A stretch of 64,000 nt of DNA from Montifringilla adamsi (GCA_017590115.1 JAGGNK010003335.1:3100001-3164000); one strand, 5' to 3'; positions 12,535 through 26,769 are shown, counted from the stretch's first letter. Notes: generated by a model from the letters alone, not told the origin. Program-made: numbers and translations.

Positions 12535-14919
12535 GTATTTACAAAACTTGGATAGACAAGTCCATCCCTGCAGCATGCATTTGCAAATAACTTTACTCAT
12601 TAATGTTTAATTAAGACAGAGGAAAACTGTCCTTGATATTTTTCTGCAATTAGTGCTCTCTATACCCCACTGACTTTCCATGATGAATTACTTTTCAAAT
12701 GCAAAGTGAAGTGATTAAATAAAGCTGAAGATTCTCCAGCCACTGAACATTGCCCACCCTACACTTTCAAGTAGATACAAATTTTATTGCTCAGCTGCAG
12801 CTGATAACTATTTGGTAAAGCAGTTATAAAACACTAACCATCCAAAAAAAAAATTTTTTTTACATTCTTTCCAAACCTAAACCATGGTTTCAGAGTCCCA
12901 AAAATCTGCCTGATATGGAAAAAATAAATGTCCAAATTCAGATCATATCCTGAAGGTCTCAGCTTTTAAAAAATTATTTTTATTATTATTTTTTAAATTT
13001 GAATCAATATTCTTTCACTTTTGTGCAATGGTAAACTAAGGAAAAATATTCTTATTTTCCTGGTATAAACACCATTAAAAATTCTCCAGCTGTTTGAAAA
13101 ACTGCATTTTAGTTCCACTACACTTTTTAGTTCCACAGAAATATTTTTCAGGCTGAAATAGGGTAAAATGCCAATAAAATGTTTCAGCAATGAGTTGTGC
13201 AGTATTTTGCTCCAAATGCCCTGAAATACAGTCTTTTGAAAACAAATCCTTGCCCTGACTGGAGCCCCTGACAAGATACTAAAGTCCTGGGGCAGAAAAA
13301 AATAGTGGCTAAAACCTTTTCTTTATGCACAAAATCTTGAAGAAATTAAACCAACTTCCAAAACATTTCAATTTTAATGTAAAAGTAATACAATCTTTCC
13401 TTTTTTTCCTGTCTCGAATTAAAATATAATAGTTTATCTCATGACATTTTAGCTTTTCTTCTTCCAGACCTAGAGAAAGCTCAGAATTCCGGAGAAAAAT
13501 CAAGCATAAAACTGGGGACAGAAGCAGCTGGAGGGAGGGACCTCTGCCTAAGGCCCAAGGAAAGGAAAAGAATGACAGTGATAAAGGGATACAAGGGATT
13601 ATTTCAGAAACTGGACTTTGACAGTGCCTTGGGATCAAAGCTCTTTCAGCAGAATGAACACCTAAGCCAAGGTCTTAACTTGGAAGGTTTCCATGTAAGA
13701 GGATGGATTGCTCCACATGAGAGGCCCTGATGCCTTCAAGATGTATTGGGAATTATTCTTGGTAACCTCCCTGGCTGCAGAGGAGAATGCATACACTGTG
13801 TGGATTACACTGTGGTTTAAATACACATGAACAAAATTCAAGTATGGTGTTGATAAAGCTTAACCCTGTCACTGAGCTGCTCAGTCAAGGCTGTTTTCTC
13901 ACCAGACTATATTGGGAATAAAGTACAGAGATAGTGATGATTTCATGTTCTGACAATTTAAAAAGTGCCACAGAAACCAGAAAGGGTAAGGATAGTTCTT
14001 CACATCATGACTCACCCTTTATTTATTAAGGCTATCAACCAACCCCTCTGATCTATGCCACAAACAAACCCACTGAACTCAAACCAGAGGCCACCAGGGC
14101 CCATTTGTTGATTCCCAACCTCTCTGGGACAGGCTGCCACTGTCATACAAAAACTGACTTGTCTGTATTGTCTATGGTAATGCTGAAATACAAGTTTTGC
14201 CTCTGCAATAGGATAGAAAGGCTGTAATATTTAGGTTAGGAACTATGGATTTAAATTTAAAGAGCTGAATTAATTCTTTCATCTAGGATTTATTTGTGTG
14301 GTGAGAGCTTGCCTTGAGCAAGGAAGGTCAGAAGCAAACCTTTGATCTGTTTGGACTATATCTGTATCCTGTCATAGGCTTAATTTGATGTAGGGACTGT
14401 CTCAGGCTTAGGAACCTTTAGGATGCTGATTTAACAGGAATAAGCCAAATTCCTACACAGCCCATGTACAGGCAGCCTCCCACATTTGCCTCTCCCAAAA
14501 AAAAAACAAAACAAAAAACATGCAGGATATGTCTGTATGTACCTGAAGCAGCAGAAGGACAGGCAAAACTGATAGGAATTAAAAAAAAAAAATTAAAATA
14601 CTGCCAAAAATTGTTGGAGATACACTAGAAAACAAATTAATGGGAGAGAGAACCAGAGTTATAAATAATGATCTTGCCCAGTAAAGTAAGGCTTGACAAG
14701 GAACAGCTGATCCTATTGTGCAATAGAGCAGGATGCTTTTCCTCAAGTGCCTTCCTCAAACAAAAGTGTACCACTAAAATAAAATCTGTCCGGAGGCCTT
14801 TACACTTAAACGAACATACCTTGCATTGCAGAACTCGGGACAGCTCTTACACAATACACCAAAAATGTGCTTAGACTTTCTTAAGTTTGGTTGGTTATTT
14901 TATTTTGGTTTGGTTTTAC

Positions 14920-14935
14920 TTTTTTTTTTTTTTTT
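14920..14935. repeat. Poly-T run (T16)
   Basis: Sixteen T residues follow a T/G-rich stretch (TTTGGTTGGTTATTTTATTTT). No retroposon body could be recognised beside it. Confidence 0.95.
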
Positions 14936-17174
14936 CCCTGAGTGCACATTACAACATAAAGAAATTAGTAGGCAGCACTTATTTGCAGGAGAGAGGAATG
15001 TCAGATAAATAAAACCCCTCGTGTTTGTATTTGTTCCCAAAGTGGCAACATGATTTAATACCACAGACAGTCAGTAAGCCAGTTTCTTACTCACTGAGAG
15101 CTGGAAATTTCAGCCAATGTCACAGGGCTCTCTGTACTGACCTACCCCATACCTCATGAGGAATATATGACTAAAACCTCTGTCCATTTTCTTATTTCAG
15201 CAGCCCACAGTGCTCAGCACATTTTGGTATGAATCTCTGAAGCAGAGGGATTACAAGAAGACGGTGACAAGTTTATCTTATTTTTTGTGCAACTGCATAA
15301 GTTCACTTATGGAGTCATTCTGCAGTTACAGTAGAAACATTCCTAAATCTGCTGTGCAAGTGTGAGAACAGCAAAAATAACTACATGTACTACCTATAGC
15401 ATTAAAGATGACTTTGCTACTACTACTGCTTCCAGTAAAGGGGATCTTTTTCTCTCCTACCCCACTGTATGCCAGCTCAGCAGCCTCAGCACCTCTGCTT
15501 TTTGGCCGCCTGAACTTCAGGCCCTTTTGCTGACTTCCTCTGTGGCCAGTCTTAAAAGGACAAAGTCAGAAACTCTGCCAGAGCAAGGCTTTTAAATTCC
15601 ACACATAAATGAGTGGTATCTGTTCTTGTGTCTACTTCTAGTCTTTGCATATTATCAATGAAAAGGCTGGTAAATATGATAATGGTAAATTCGGTGGGGG
15701 AGATCCAAATTAAAAAACAATAGTTCTGCCATTTTCCAAATACCGAGTCATAAAAAAATAACTTTCTGAAAGTGTCATTTCTCTGAGGAATGAATTCATC
15801 CATGTAATCTGTTTTAATTTCTCTGTCCCTCACCTGTCTCCTGTTCATCTGCTGTTCTGCCTTCCTTTCCAGAACAGTAATTCTCATTATTACTAATTGC
15901 TGCTAATGATTCGCACCCCAGGGTACCCCAAAGCACATATATTGTCCTGATCCTCCACATCAATTCTTGAACCAAGCCATTGGATTACTCAAGGGAGAAA
16001 GATAAAACCATGTCTGTACCTACAAGTTCTTGGCTGCGATTTTAGGCTCAACACAACTTGGAAAAGTTGAAATATAATAAAACCCTGGGGAAGTCTGTGT
16101 GTGGGGAAATCTGACAGACCTTTAACAGCAGCAGCCCTTCTGGATGCCACTTATAATAACAATTCAAGGACCTCGAGCTATCAAGCAGGTTTACTGATGG
16201 AGAACTCTTATCAAAGTTCCTGCTGTTAGTTCTGACACATTCACCACACATGGCTGCACATGGTTACACTCACATCCACTCAAGTATACAAGACATGTCT
16301 ATTCCTAAGCCTCTAGGATTTTGCAATAGTAATGTTTTAATTGCAAAGATGCTCAAGAGTGACTAATACCTGATGGTGAAAGTTTTCTTATTGTAATGTA
16401 GCCTTTTCTATGATCTGAAAAGCAAGCTCAAATTATACTATATAGTTAAATAGTCTCTCCAAAAACCCTGTACAGGATAAGGGGCTTGGCAGCCTAGAAA
16501 TGCTTTTCCCCTCTGATGTAGGTCTTTGCACTGCTGGGATTTGTTCCCACCTGTTTGTGCACCCGGGTGGATGCTGAGCTGCTGATGAATCCCACCAGGC
16601 AGCCCTTCAGGGGGAGCAGACACAACTGCAGCTCTGCTGGCAAACTCCAGCAGGCTGAGTCCAGGTTCCTTCTTCAGACCTATAGTTGTCAGCAGATGAG
16701 CAGCCACCTCAGTGCTACATCAGCATAAAACGCTGCCATTCTTGCTTGGTAGAATGTTTCATTTCTTTTGAGCAACTATGAAGGGAAGTATCATGTCTAA
16801 TATTGATATGGACACCATGTGACAGAGGAGAATAAGTGCAGGCACCAGACATGCCATGCAGTCAGTGGGGATCCACTGCTTCAGAGAACAAGTTAGAGCA
16901 TCCTGAATCACTTTTCTGCTTTGAACTGCCCATTAGAAAAGCATCTCTCCACTAGTTACATTTATTCATGATTTACGAAGATAATAATTTAAAACAAAAA
17001 AAAAATAAAAAGAGATCAGTATTGAGAGTGATTTACAGACTCTTAAAAACACAAGCCTTGACAGCTGTCTGCACAGTTACTGAGTTCTCTCCCATGTCTC
17101 ATGGTATGTCTTTCCCATAAGCAGCAGACACTTAAACACATCACTTAGAAAGCAGAGATATAACTGCAGAAAGG

Positions 17175-17195
17175 AAAAAAAAAAAAAAAAAAAAA
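17175..17195. repeat. Poly-A run (A21)
   Basis: Twenty-one A residues preceded by AAGG. It could be the tail of an old retroposed sequence, but the preceding 100 bases show no CR1 or gene-like signature, so a simple mononucleotide microsatellite is equally likely. Confidence 0.95.
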
Positions 17196-19441
17196 GAAGC
17201 AAAACCAAAACCCCTTGAGAATTCAGGAGCTAGCATTTTCTGAGGCTTTCTACAAGTAACTCAATACCCAAAGTGTTGACTAATATAGCATGGATGTCTT
17301 TATAATTTTGATTAGAAATCCACTCAGGCAAGGATTGCAGGAGTTTTCCACTTCCTTATGTATTAAACCAAACATTTACAGTTTCTTTCTGACCTCATGG
17401 AACTAAGTTTTAATGTAAACTGAGTATCTCCAGCACAAGACAATGGGCACTAAGTTGGGATACTGTGAACCAAGGTCCGCGTTCTATGTTCAGCTCAGGC
17501 ACTCAGTTCTACACAGGCTCTACAGCATGTTCCAGGTGATTAAATAAAAACTTTAATAATAACCTGATGTTTGTGTTTTCTGAAAGTGTCCATGAAGAGG
17601 TGGATAATCTCGTCAGGAAGATATACTGAATAATTGTTGTCTGGATAAAACAAAATTATTGTCACCAGAGACCAAACCACATTAGAAAATTAAAGATAAA
17701 TATTGGCTGTGAACTTCAGAAAAGTACATTCTATTAATTTCCTATAAGTAGTCAGAATTCTCTCTAATAATTCAAAACAAATAACTATATATCTAAGCTT
17801 GCATTTTGTTTAAAATCGACTATTGCTCCTTTGAATTGTTCAAAGACCTTTCATTGAATGTACATTTCAAACCATTTATCCTTAAAAGTGCTGAATCACA
17901 AAGAATTGATAGGACCTAACACAGCTGAAGAATACTAGTGGAATCATTATGTTCCTGAGTCACATTGCCACCAAACAACAAACTGCTGTAGAGATGGCAA
18001 AATGAAAAACAAATTTGCATCAAGTGAGAGCACAGCTCAAATTCCCATTGTATGGCTGGTGAACCAAGAAATATCCAAGTGCCCTGCCCAGTTTATCTGC
18101 AGGTTTGGCTGGGACTGCACACTGAGTTGATATTTCCTGAGTTCTATACACTGAAATGAAAGACCTCTTATTTTTGAAGCAGCACATCTTGGAAATTTAA
18201 GTCTCTTCTCTTATGCATTTTACTTTTCCTATACCCAAGTTATTTTTAGGGGTTTTTTTCCCCCTATTTTTGTTATGATGAGAAGCAACACCTCAGAGAA
18301 AGTGAAGTCTATTCAATAAGATCCTGATGCCTATGACATTTTTGACAAGTTGATTTTTTTAACACTCTGAATGAAGCACTTGTTTTGGCTGGTATTTATT
18401 TTTATGTTTTCTATTAATAGACTATCTTCCATCTCATTTGTCTTTCAAGATTGGGTGTGTTTGTGGCTTTTTCATGTCTTTCACTGTCAGAAATGCTTTG
18501 ACTGACACACAGCCACTGTCTAAAAAACAACAGAATTCTGTCTCAAGGTGTCATGCTTTTCTTCTTACAGAAAATCCACCCAGGGATGTGATCAACAGTT
18601 CTTATTTATAGGAGAGTTTTTTGGACCTCATTATTAAAAATTGTGTGCATATTTTATGGAGATTTTCCTCTTTGTTCCATTTTGTAACCCCAAGCTGAAA
18701 TAGGCTGAACTACTCCAGAAATAAAGTGAACATGAAGGAAATCCTTTCAAATCTCTTCAGTACATTCAAAGCCATTACATAGAACAGCTCTCACTTGAAA
18801 AAAGAATTTAAAATTAAAAAGAACTGCTCAGAGAAATACATTGAAACATTAAGACTTCCCCTTTGCAACTCTTATCAAGCCCACAGTCTACATTTCTCTT
18901 GGTATGAGATATATTTTATGATTTGTGATGCTATATATCAACTGTCTTTTGATTATATTTTTTATCATGAGTATTAGGAAGACTTTCTTGCTGAATGCTA
19001 GGAAATTTAAGAAACTACAACAACAAAAAAAGCCAAGCACAAACATTTTCTTCATAAAATTCCTGGGTTTTGCTCTTGTAAACTGAAATCCTTGAACACA
19101 TGGTTTTAGGGCACTGTGATGTAACTGCAGTGCAGTACTGCAGTGACTTCCCTCTGCCTGAGGGTCTCGTGTCATTAGCCTGAGCTCCTCTTTTCCCTTT
19201 ACCAGGAGCTACCACTCGGCTCCTTCCTTCATTTTTAATTGTGCAGCCTCTTTCTGCAGCTCCCAGGATCTGCTCCAGGCTAATACCCTCAGATAACCTC
19301 AGCAGCAAAATAGTTCCAATGGGCACCCTTAAAAGTTTTCTTTCACTTTCCAATAAGTCATAACCAGTTACTGGTGCTGCTCGTTAAAAGTACAAAGAAT
19401 ATCTCCTCATTATGGCTGCAGCTTATCTAACATTGAATGGG

Positions 19442-19541
19442 TCAAAGGAAACTTTGCAAGAAGTCACATTGGATTTTAATTGAAATAATAAAATTAATCT
19501 TGTCAATGGAAACAAACACAACCTTTGACATCCCCCTTTGA
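19442..19541. promoter_or_regulatory. Candidate enhancer core with three TCF/LEF-like sites
   Basis: TCAAAGG occurs at 19442-19448, and its reverse complement CCTTTGA occurs at 19522-19528 and again at 19535-19541. The last two lie 13 bases apart. TCAAAGG is the core shared by TCF/LEF HMG proteins and by some nuclear-receptor half-sites. The block between them is homeodomain-rich (TTTTAATTG, AAATTAATC). The clustering is visible; enhancer function is inference. Confidence 0.25.
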
Positions 19542-22500
19542 ATTGATTCTTAGTCTACCACTTGAGAAGAAAAATATTTACATAAATATTTAAAACAAAA
19601 CTGTCAATTCCAGGTCATGTCCATAGTTATTCTTTGAGGGTATTATAACTCTTAAATGGCTTCCTACTGAATCACTCCATGGCTTGATGCCATTAGTCAG
19701 TTTAACATCTCAGCACTGCACAGGAGTGAAATAGTGAGTACCTTCTTCCTTTCATCCTTCAGGTTGATTTATTGAATAAACATATACATAATGTTTATTT
19801 GACATTGTGAGTAGTCACAATTATCACTACTCTGCAGTTCAAAATGAATAACAGCTGAGATCTATTGCATTCCTGTCCCAAGGGACTATCAGACTCATTG
19901 TGTTCAGTCACACACATTGTTTAATTTGGTAGCTACTCACTATTTAAAGCAGATAGAAAATGGCAAGTGCATTTAAGAATGCTGCAGACTAATTTTGAGA
20001 CTTTTGTTGTGTATTTGCACAGCTACCCCATTGCAATCCTCCTGTCAAGCCCACAAAGAACCTGCAATGCAGAGCAGACCTGGATGTCTTAGTTCCCTGC
20101 ATGCTGTGAGTAAAAAAGCACAAAGTTAATTCCCATCTTATCCATGCATTTCCTGGGAAAAGGAACCGTTCTGCACAAAAGGGACAAGACATACTCTCTT
20201 CTTTACAAGACTAATAATGTTAAAAGCGAGAAGCAGAACCTTGAACCTGTATTTTCAGGGTTGGGGTCTGATCCAGTTTTTAGACAGCATTTGAAGAAAG
20301 CCATCTCCATTTGCAGCAGAGATCCTCCTCAACCCCAGCATCCTTCAGGTTCCCCAAACTTCTGAATTAGCTGCTAATCAACTCCATTTCCCAGCAGGTC
20401 AACAGTTTTTAAGCAGACTGCTTAAGCAGGAGAAAACCACCCCTTCAGGCAAGATATTGGTGGATATGGGCTGTTTGTTTGGGTTTTTTATTTTATTCAA
20501 AATCATTAGACAGTGGCCACTGTCTTTGAAGAGGGGATGTCTCTCTCATTCCACATTTCCTAGGAGATGTCACAGCTGTGACAAGGAGGAGTTTATAATG
20601 CCACAGTTCGGTGCCTTCATAATTTATTCTCTCTGATTTTATGCTCTTTTAGTCTCCTGCTCAACCATCCACTAACAAGCAGTGATATTAGCCAATAAAT
20701 CAAAGACATCTGCTTGTCACCGCCAGATGCTTGGTCACATTGCAGCCGATTATGAGACATACAAAAGGACAATTTCATGTAGAGAGCTCTGTGGAGGTGT
20801 TCCACTGATATTCTGTTTGATAGGAGACCAGCGTGAGGTGAATGTAGTATAAGTCAGTAACTTTTATGCCTCCCAGCAATGGAAAAGTAAGCTGAAATAA
20901 AACTGGGAAGTAAATTAGGACCTCACCTTTATGAGTATGTCATTTATGAGCCTACATCTATTCTTCCAGTATGCTGGCACAAGTCAGCACAAAAATAAAT
21001 GTTTTAATTTGCCCATCTTGCATTGTGCTGGGCACAGAAAAAGCAGCTACTTTAATTTCCACAAAGGGCAGAAGAGGTATTTAATATCAATTGTTACCAA
21101 GCACATCAATTTTTCATGTGGCTGTCTTGTAAAAAAACTAGTCCATTAGCCTTATCAGTCATATGTACAACTAACATGCCCAGTGCAAAGACACTGTGAT
21201 CTCTCTTTTTCTCTCTAATTTATTATAACAAACGCCATTAATGATGAGACCCAGGGACTATTCTGCAGAATGGAGAAGGAGAGCAAAACTCAGTGCTGCT
21301 CTGGCTTTCTTCTCAAACTTAAATGTTATACTCCAATATTACACCATAAGAGTAACTGACAAAATATTATGGATTATTCCAATGTGCTGTAAATAAAATC
21401 CATAGGAAAACCAGACAATTTGCCAAGTAAAACCTGAGTATTTTAGTATACGTGGAAATGGATTTAAAACAAAGCACAGCATTTGCTAATTGCTCTCTGA
21501 AGAGGAGAGCAAATTCTCCAAATTCTGAGGCTGCATGGCTTTAAATTTCTGGGTCACCAGCTGAAAGGAGATTCAACCAGGTTTTCTGTATGTCACCATG
21601 CTTCTTTTTAGTAGTTTAACCTTCATAAAATTTAGTCTCCATAAGTTACCTGTCTTTTCCACAGGCATCTCTGACACACACAATGTGAATGTTATCGGAG
21701 TGTCACCATCCCAGTGCTTTTTACTCACTCATTCTTATATTTTAAAACATCAGTAGCTTTAAAAAGAGACACATGTGAGCACTGATCAGACAGGCTTGGC
21801 TCTACAATCCTCTCTTGTATTCTGGTTTAATTTCTGCCCCTGCAAATCCCAGATTTGAATGCCTGAGAATTTCTCTTGCTGAACATGGGTTTAGCCTCAG
21901 GCCATCCAGTTCTGAGCAGGGCAGTCACAGGGACAATGACATCTAGGAGAGAACTTGTCCTGTGATGTTAACACAAGCCCAACCAGCAGCTGGCGTTCAG
22001 TTAATTGCTACATTAACTACTACACCCTCCAGTGACTAGAAAATGTAAGCATATGAAAGAAGTGGTATCAATAAATTTTTAGCTATATTCTAATGAATCA
22101 TGTTTTAACCAGAGCTCCAGCCAGAAGCATTTCACAGTGGAATGACAGCCTCATCAGTGGCACACCATGAACTCTCACTATAGCAACACTAGACAAAAAA
22201 AGTCCATTTGATTTCCTGGAAGGAAGTGATTGACATGTACCTTTTGTTTTAAGAAGCACTTACCTGTGGCAGTTTTCCTCCTATCTCATTGAAGATTTTC
22301 TTGTCAAGCTAAATGATCTGCAGGAAGAGAACAGGAAAATTATGCACAGGCATAATATCAGGAGGAAAAACCAATATTGTGCTGTTTTATAAAAAGTAAA
22401 GCAGATAATACAGAAAACTGCCAGGGACAACCTCTGTGTTTGATAAATCATCTGGTACAGTGCCCAAATATGAGATTTGAGCTATACTGCCCTGCTTTAA

Positions 22501-24623
22501 ATGGCTGAAATCTTACCGAACTCCATTAACAATGAGTCTCGAATCTCATTTTTGCACCTAGATTTTCAAAAAGATTTGAGGAATCTTAGAGAAGCATCCA
22601 GGAACTAAGCTCTATATCCTATTAGGATCATGCTGTATAGAGCACCTAAAAGAATAACTCTCTATTAAAACTCTACTACGTTCCTTACAGAACGTGAGAA
22701 GCAGACCTCCCATCAAGTATTGCCCAAATGCAGTTCTCCTGACACATTCCCTTTCAAAACTGAAAACACTCCTTTCTACTATTAAATACTGAAGTTGCAG
22801 CTTCTAAGTTATGCTTGAATTTCCAAATATACACTTCAGAATACACATGTAAAGATATTTAGATGGACAACTGCAGCTAACAGCTGTTTGCTGATTGGTC
22901 CAATATCTACACTCCTTTCTGAGAACTGTTATCTGAACCTGCAACTATCATAGACAAGCACCTCACTTGCACAAAATTCTGTAATTTAATACATGACCAC
23001 ATCCACCATTCTTTTTCTTGGAAACAGCTGTCAGAGAAATGTACAGGGAAACATTCAGAGTATTAAGCTCAGTCGGTAATATAATGTATGGTTCAAAATA
23101 ATTAGTTTTAATGTGATTGATCAGTTTTGATTTTTTAACAGTCACAAAGCAAAAAACTGTGGTTGTTGTGTCTATATAACAGTGATTGAAGTTGGTAAGA
23201 TGGAAAGAAGTAAAAAAGAAAACACTAAGTGCAATAAATATTAAATAGATATAAAAAATGATGGTCTTGAGAATGAAAAGATTAGACACAGAATGGGCTT
23301 AAGTATCTGTCAAGCTGTTATGAGAAATTTTATGAAATGTCTTGCTCCTAAAGCCCAAGATGTTCACTGCATATGAAGCACTGGGGGAATTATGTTCTTA
23401 TGAATCTTGAACTTTTGGGTAAGGTGGGGCTGGATGTCAATTCATCCTTGTACAAACAGTCACAAACTGGAGCATGGCTCCCTGCCATAACTGTGGCTGT
23501 CCTGGATTGAAACCTACTCCTGGTTTTACCAACAAGCAACTCAGGGCAGTAAATTCACTGGGGGAGGCAAACTAGAGATACTCCTGGAATGTGTATGCTT
23601 ATTAATGGCTTTCTAAATTACACAAAGACACAAATTACACAAATATTGGTTTTCCTGAGGGTTCTTGCCAGAGAATATTTTGTGAAACTCCTCTCACTTT
23701 CTCTTGAGTAACCCTTGTCTTCTGAAGATATGACTTTCAGAATTAACAACTGATGTACAAATTACTCACAAAATATTTATTAAAAACTTGCCTTTGTTTC
23801 TCTCAGTACGTCTGACAACTCCATTAGTAATTTGAGCACAGTGTTTCCAAAATAATTATTTTCTACCTATTTGCAGCATTTTCTCAAAAGTAGTAGTAGC
23901 CTCCTTTGAGTAAAGATACATAAATTATTTTATTTTTATCATTGTTTGCTAAAATTAAGATCCTTTTCATGAAGATAAAAGGGCCTTTTGAAAGGTCTAG
24001 TTCTCTACATAAAAACTCTCAATATGCTGTCTCATTTGAAACTTGAATAGCTTCCATGAACTCCACAGGACAGCAGATATATTTAAAGTCAATCTTAAAA
24101 AATGTATGAGTCATTCAGTGAAAAGAATCAACATTAAATGAGAATTGTGATAAAGGTCTCTTTTTCCACCATGGTCTGAGACTATCCATTGCTATGCTGG
24201 GTTAAAGAAAATTTGGGGTTTTTCTTACAGGAGCTGAAGAATGCTTCAAAGAATCTGCTTTAGCTCTTACAGCAAATTCTGATGTCATTTGTAAGCAAAG
24301 TACTTGGAATTATATATGATCTATTAAGGTAATAGTATATAAAGTAATAGTAGAATTTAGAATGGGTCATTTTAATTAGCCCTGATATCCTGAACATTAG
24401 TCTTTAAGAAGACAACCACTTGTGCAGATTTCAATTGATCTGTTTATGTTTGAGTTTGAGCATTTGGCCAAAGAGTTTGCAGCAGCAGGACCTGCAAAGG
24501 CTGACAAATTAACCTAAAAGAAGACTTTAAAAGAAATTCATCATGAACATCCTCCTGCTGCATGGTGGGTGGCTGCCAATAATTAGAGGCAAAAGATGGG
24601 AGTCCGTGACTTTAAAACAGAGA

Positions 24624-24633
24624 CCAAATATGG
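24624..24633. promoter_or_regulatory. Perfect CArG box (CCAAATATGG)
   Basis: The ten bases fit the serum response factor consensus CC(A/T)6GG exactly. The surrounding sequence (24590-24780) is A+T-rich and contains several TTTAAT/ATTAAA homeodomain-like cores, giving it the look of a conserved non-coding element. Occupancy by SRF is not shown by sequence alone. Confidence 0.3.
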
Positions 24634-25099
24634 TTATTGTTAAATAAATCAGAGGAGATATGTGATTTAATGGCTTTTTAATGATCCTAATATTTTCGAT
24701 TTTAATGAGTCCTTTTACATGGACTTTAATCATTTTATGAGACTTAAAAAATGCCTGCAATAGTTTGGGTTTCTGTTCAGTCCCCCACAAGGCATTATGC
24801 AGGGGTGGCTAACATGAGTCAGCTTTCATAGGGGGAAACCTAGACAATAAATGCTAACTTTATCTGGGGAAATGATACATTAGCTACCAATATAATAATT
24901 TATTTTTAATCAAAGGGACAATTTTACTGAATTCACTACTATATACTCATTACTACTGTGAAATTGAATTAAATCTTTTCAGTATTGTGTACATTTAATA
25001 TAAGCTACTTTAAGTATTGAAACTGAATATGAGTTGCTGCATCTCTTAAAATTCACACACAAAATAACTTAATAAGTCAGACAAGAATCTTTCAAAGCA

Positions 25100-25410
25100 G
25101 ACCATGTACTTCAGCAGGATCTCTCTCCTCTGCAGCTCTAGCAGCTGGCTCAAAGCCTGGTTTCCCTCCTGGTTTCCCCTCCAGGGATGTGCTGCTATGG
25201 CAAGAGCAGAGTGCAGCTCTGAGCTGGGGATGCACAGGGGCAGAAAACAGGGGAAAGGAGCCAACCCCAAGCTGTCCAAGCAGTTTATTTTACCACGTGC
25301 TCACACAGAGGATTTGGTGGTGGCAGCTGAAGGCACTTCCCCCTCAGTTACCCCACAGCAGATGAGCCCATGCTCCTTCTGCAGCCATCCCACAAGGGTG
25401 GCTCTCCATG
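25100..25410. other. GC-richer patch of unknown origin
   Basis: About 300 bases with clearly higher G+C than the surroundings. They carry a 116-codon plus-strand frame and an overlapping 77-codon minus-strand frame, a combination expected from stop-poor GC-rich DNA and not from a gene. No CR1 or LTR landmarks were recognised. It could be a decayed transposable element. Confidence 0.4.
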
Positions 25411-26769
25411 GCTCAGTAGGAGATTATTGCTGGAAAATATTTCACAATTCCTAATTATATTATCTTTTCCATTATTTCCTATATCTTTTCCCTGAGCAAA
25501 AGAATTTCAACCCCAGAGAAACCTAATTTCTGGAAATTCACAGTTATAGTTGAATCAAACCAGTAACAAAACAATTTCTTCCAAAAGCTCTATTCCGTAT
25601 CTCTCATGTATTGAATCTTGACTTAAGGCAAGAGTATGTTTCAGTTAGGGCAATAGCACAACATCAAAATATTATTTGGCTTCCAATTAAAACAATACAG
25701 AAATAATTGTCTACTAGTAGTAGCTGACTTGGACCTTCTTCACTAAACATATAATAAAAATCAGCCCTAAACCAAGTTTAAGTCACAGTGGTAAGCAGCA
25801 AGGATGCCGAGGGCAAAAGAAGACCTGTCTCACTATATATTGTGAGGTATTTCCAGATATCAAAGTAACCTGTAAAACCATTATAAAGTTACATTGCCCT
25901 GAGTATTCTTTTCCTAGAAGAAACAGAGGAGAGAGAGTAGATACCTGAATATGTCCTAACCCCCTGCCTATGGTTACCTATCAAACAGAGCAGGAAGTGA
26001 ATTTCTATAATGCCAAACAAATTTGAGGATACAAATATTAGGTTCACTGCTTTTCTTTCTGTTGACTTCTGGGTTTGGAGCTTTTAATATTTATGACTTC
26101 AAACTTCTCCAGCCACTCTGGCACAGATCTCAAGTGTTCTCTTACTCAAGCCAAGGACTTTGGTTACATGACCTCAAGTATTGTAAATTTAACAATACAA
26201 TAATGAATGAGACCTTTGGGGCTTTTGTTCTTGTTAGTAGCAGCAGTATTCTCAATCACTCCATGGATGCTCTTCTGTTAAGGAAATACTTGAGAAATTC
26301 TTGTCTAGTACATTGTCATGAAGTTTCATTTATTATGTATCATTCTCCTTATATGTGCACATTGTATCTTTAAAAAGCTGGAAGAGAGTTTAGGTTGCTT
26401 CTCTCTTGTAGTCACTTACCAAAGCACTGTCAACACAGTCAAAAAGTTGACTAACATTTAGGCCAACTAACATTTACATACGTACTTGAATACCTCAGAA
26501 TTTATGTGTTTCTCTTTGGACAATGTTTATGAGTATTACAACATATACACATTTATCCAGCTGTTAAAATTTCAAGTACAGCATATTAAATTCAGTATTC
26601 ATTGCCTCTAAAATATAGCACCCCAAAAAATGCACTTCCAACTACACTTTAACCCCCACAAGCAATTTTGGCACAATAATCAAAACCTAATTTATTGGTA
26701 GCAAGACACAAATAATAACAGCTCTGTATTAGAGCTATCAGCATCCCCATGAAGAATCCTAGGCTTGGT
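25411..26769. other. Non-coding stretch, no gene supported
   Basis: A+T-rich DNA. A 116-codon plus-strand frame at 26023-26373 begins with a hydrophobic, signal-peptide-like segment, but its first codon is TTG and its only methionines are late. No domain is recognisable, so it is not called as a gene. Nothing else was noticed. Confidence 0.6.

Larger units (their letters stand above)
11906..17174. other. Non-coding stretch, no gene supported
   Basis: A+T-rich unique DNA with several mononucleotide runs: A9 followed by T8 at about 12845-12861, an A-run at 14494-14518 and T16 at 14920-14935. An acceptor-like TTCTTATTTCAG ends near 15200 and is followed by an open stretch of about 54 codons without a recognisable domain. 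A GC-richer island at 16450-16720 has a minus-strand frame of 89 codons, also unrecognised. I call no exon here. Confidence 0.55.
17196..25099. other. Non-coding stretch with possible regulatory motifs, no gene supported
   Basis: Nearly eight kilobases of A+T-rich unique DNA. Open frames reach 112 codons at most (minus strand near 19015-19353, in a slightly GC-richer block) with no recognisable domain. Two motif clusters are listed separately, a TCF/LEF-like trio at 19442-19541 and a CArG box at 24624. At 23485-23580 a segment beginning TGTCCTGGATTGAAACC vaguely recalls an LTR edge but was not called. No known repeat was recognised otherwise. Confidence 0.55.

Noticed and set aside
15190..15365. 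Open stretch of about 54 codons after an acceptor-like TTCTTATTTCAG
   Set aside because: No recognisable protein family, no clear donor in frame, and length within chance expectation for this composition.
23485..23580. Possible LTR edge starting TGTCCTGGATTGAAACC
   Set aside because: The resemblance is limited to a short start and no TATA, poly-A signal or second terminus could be placed.
26023..26373. 116-codon frame with a signal-peptide-like hydrophobic start
   Set aside because: It begins with TTG, not ATG, has no recognisable domain, and lies in A+T-rich DNA where hydrophobic-rich frames arise by chance.
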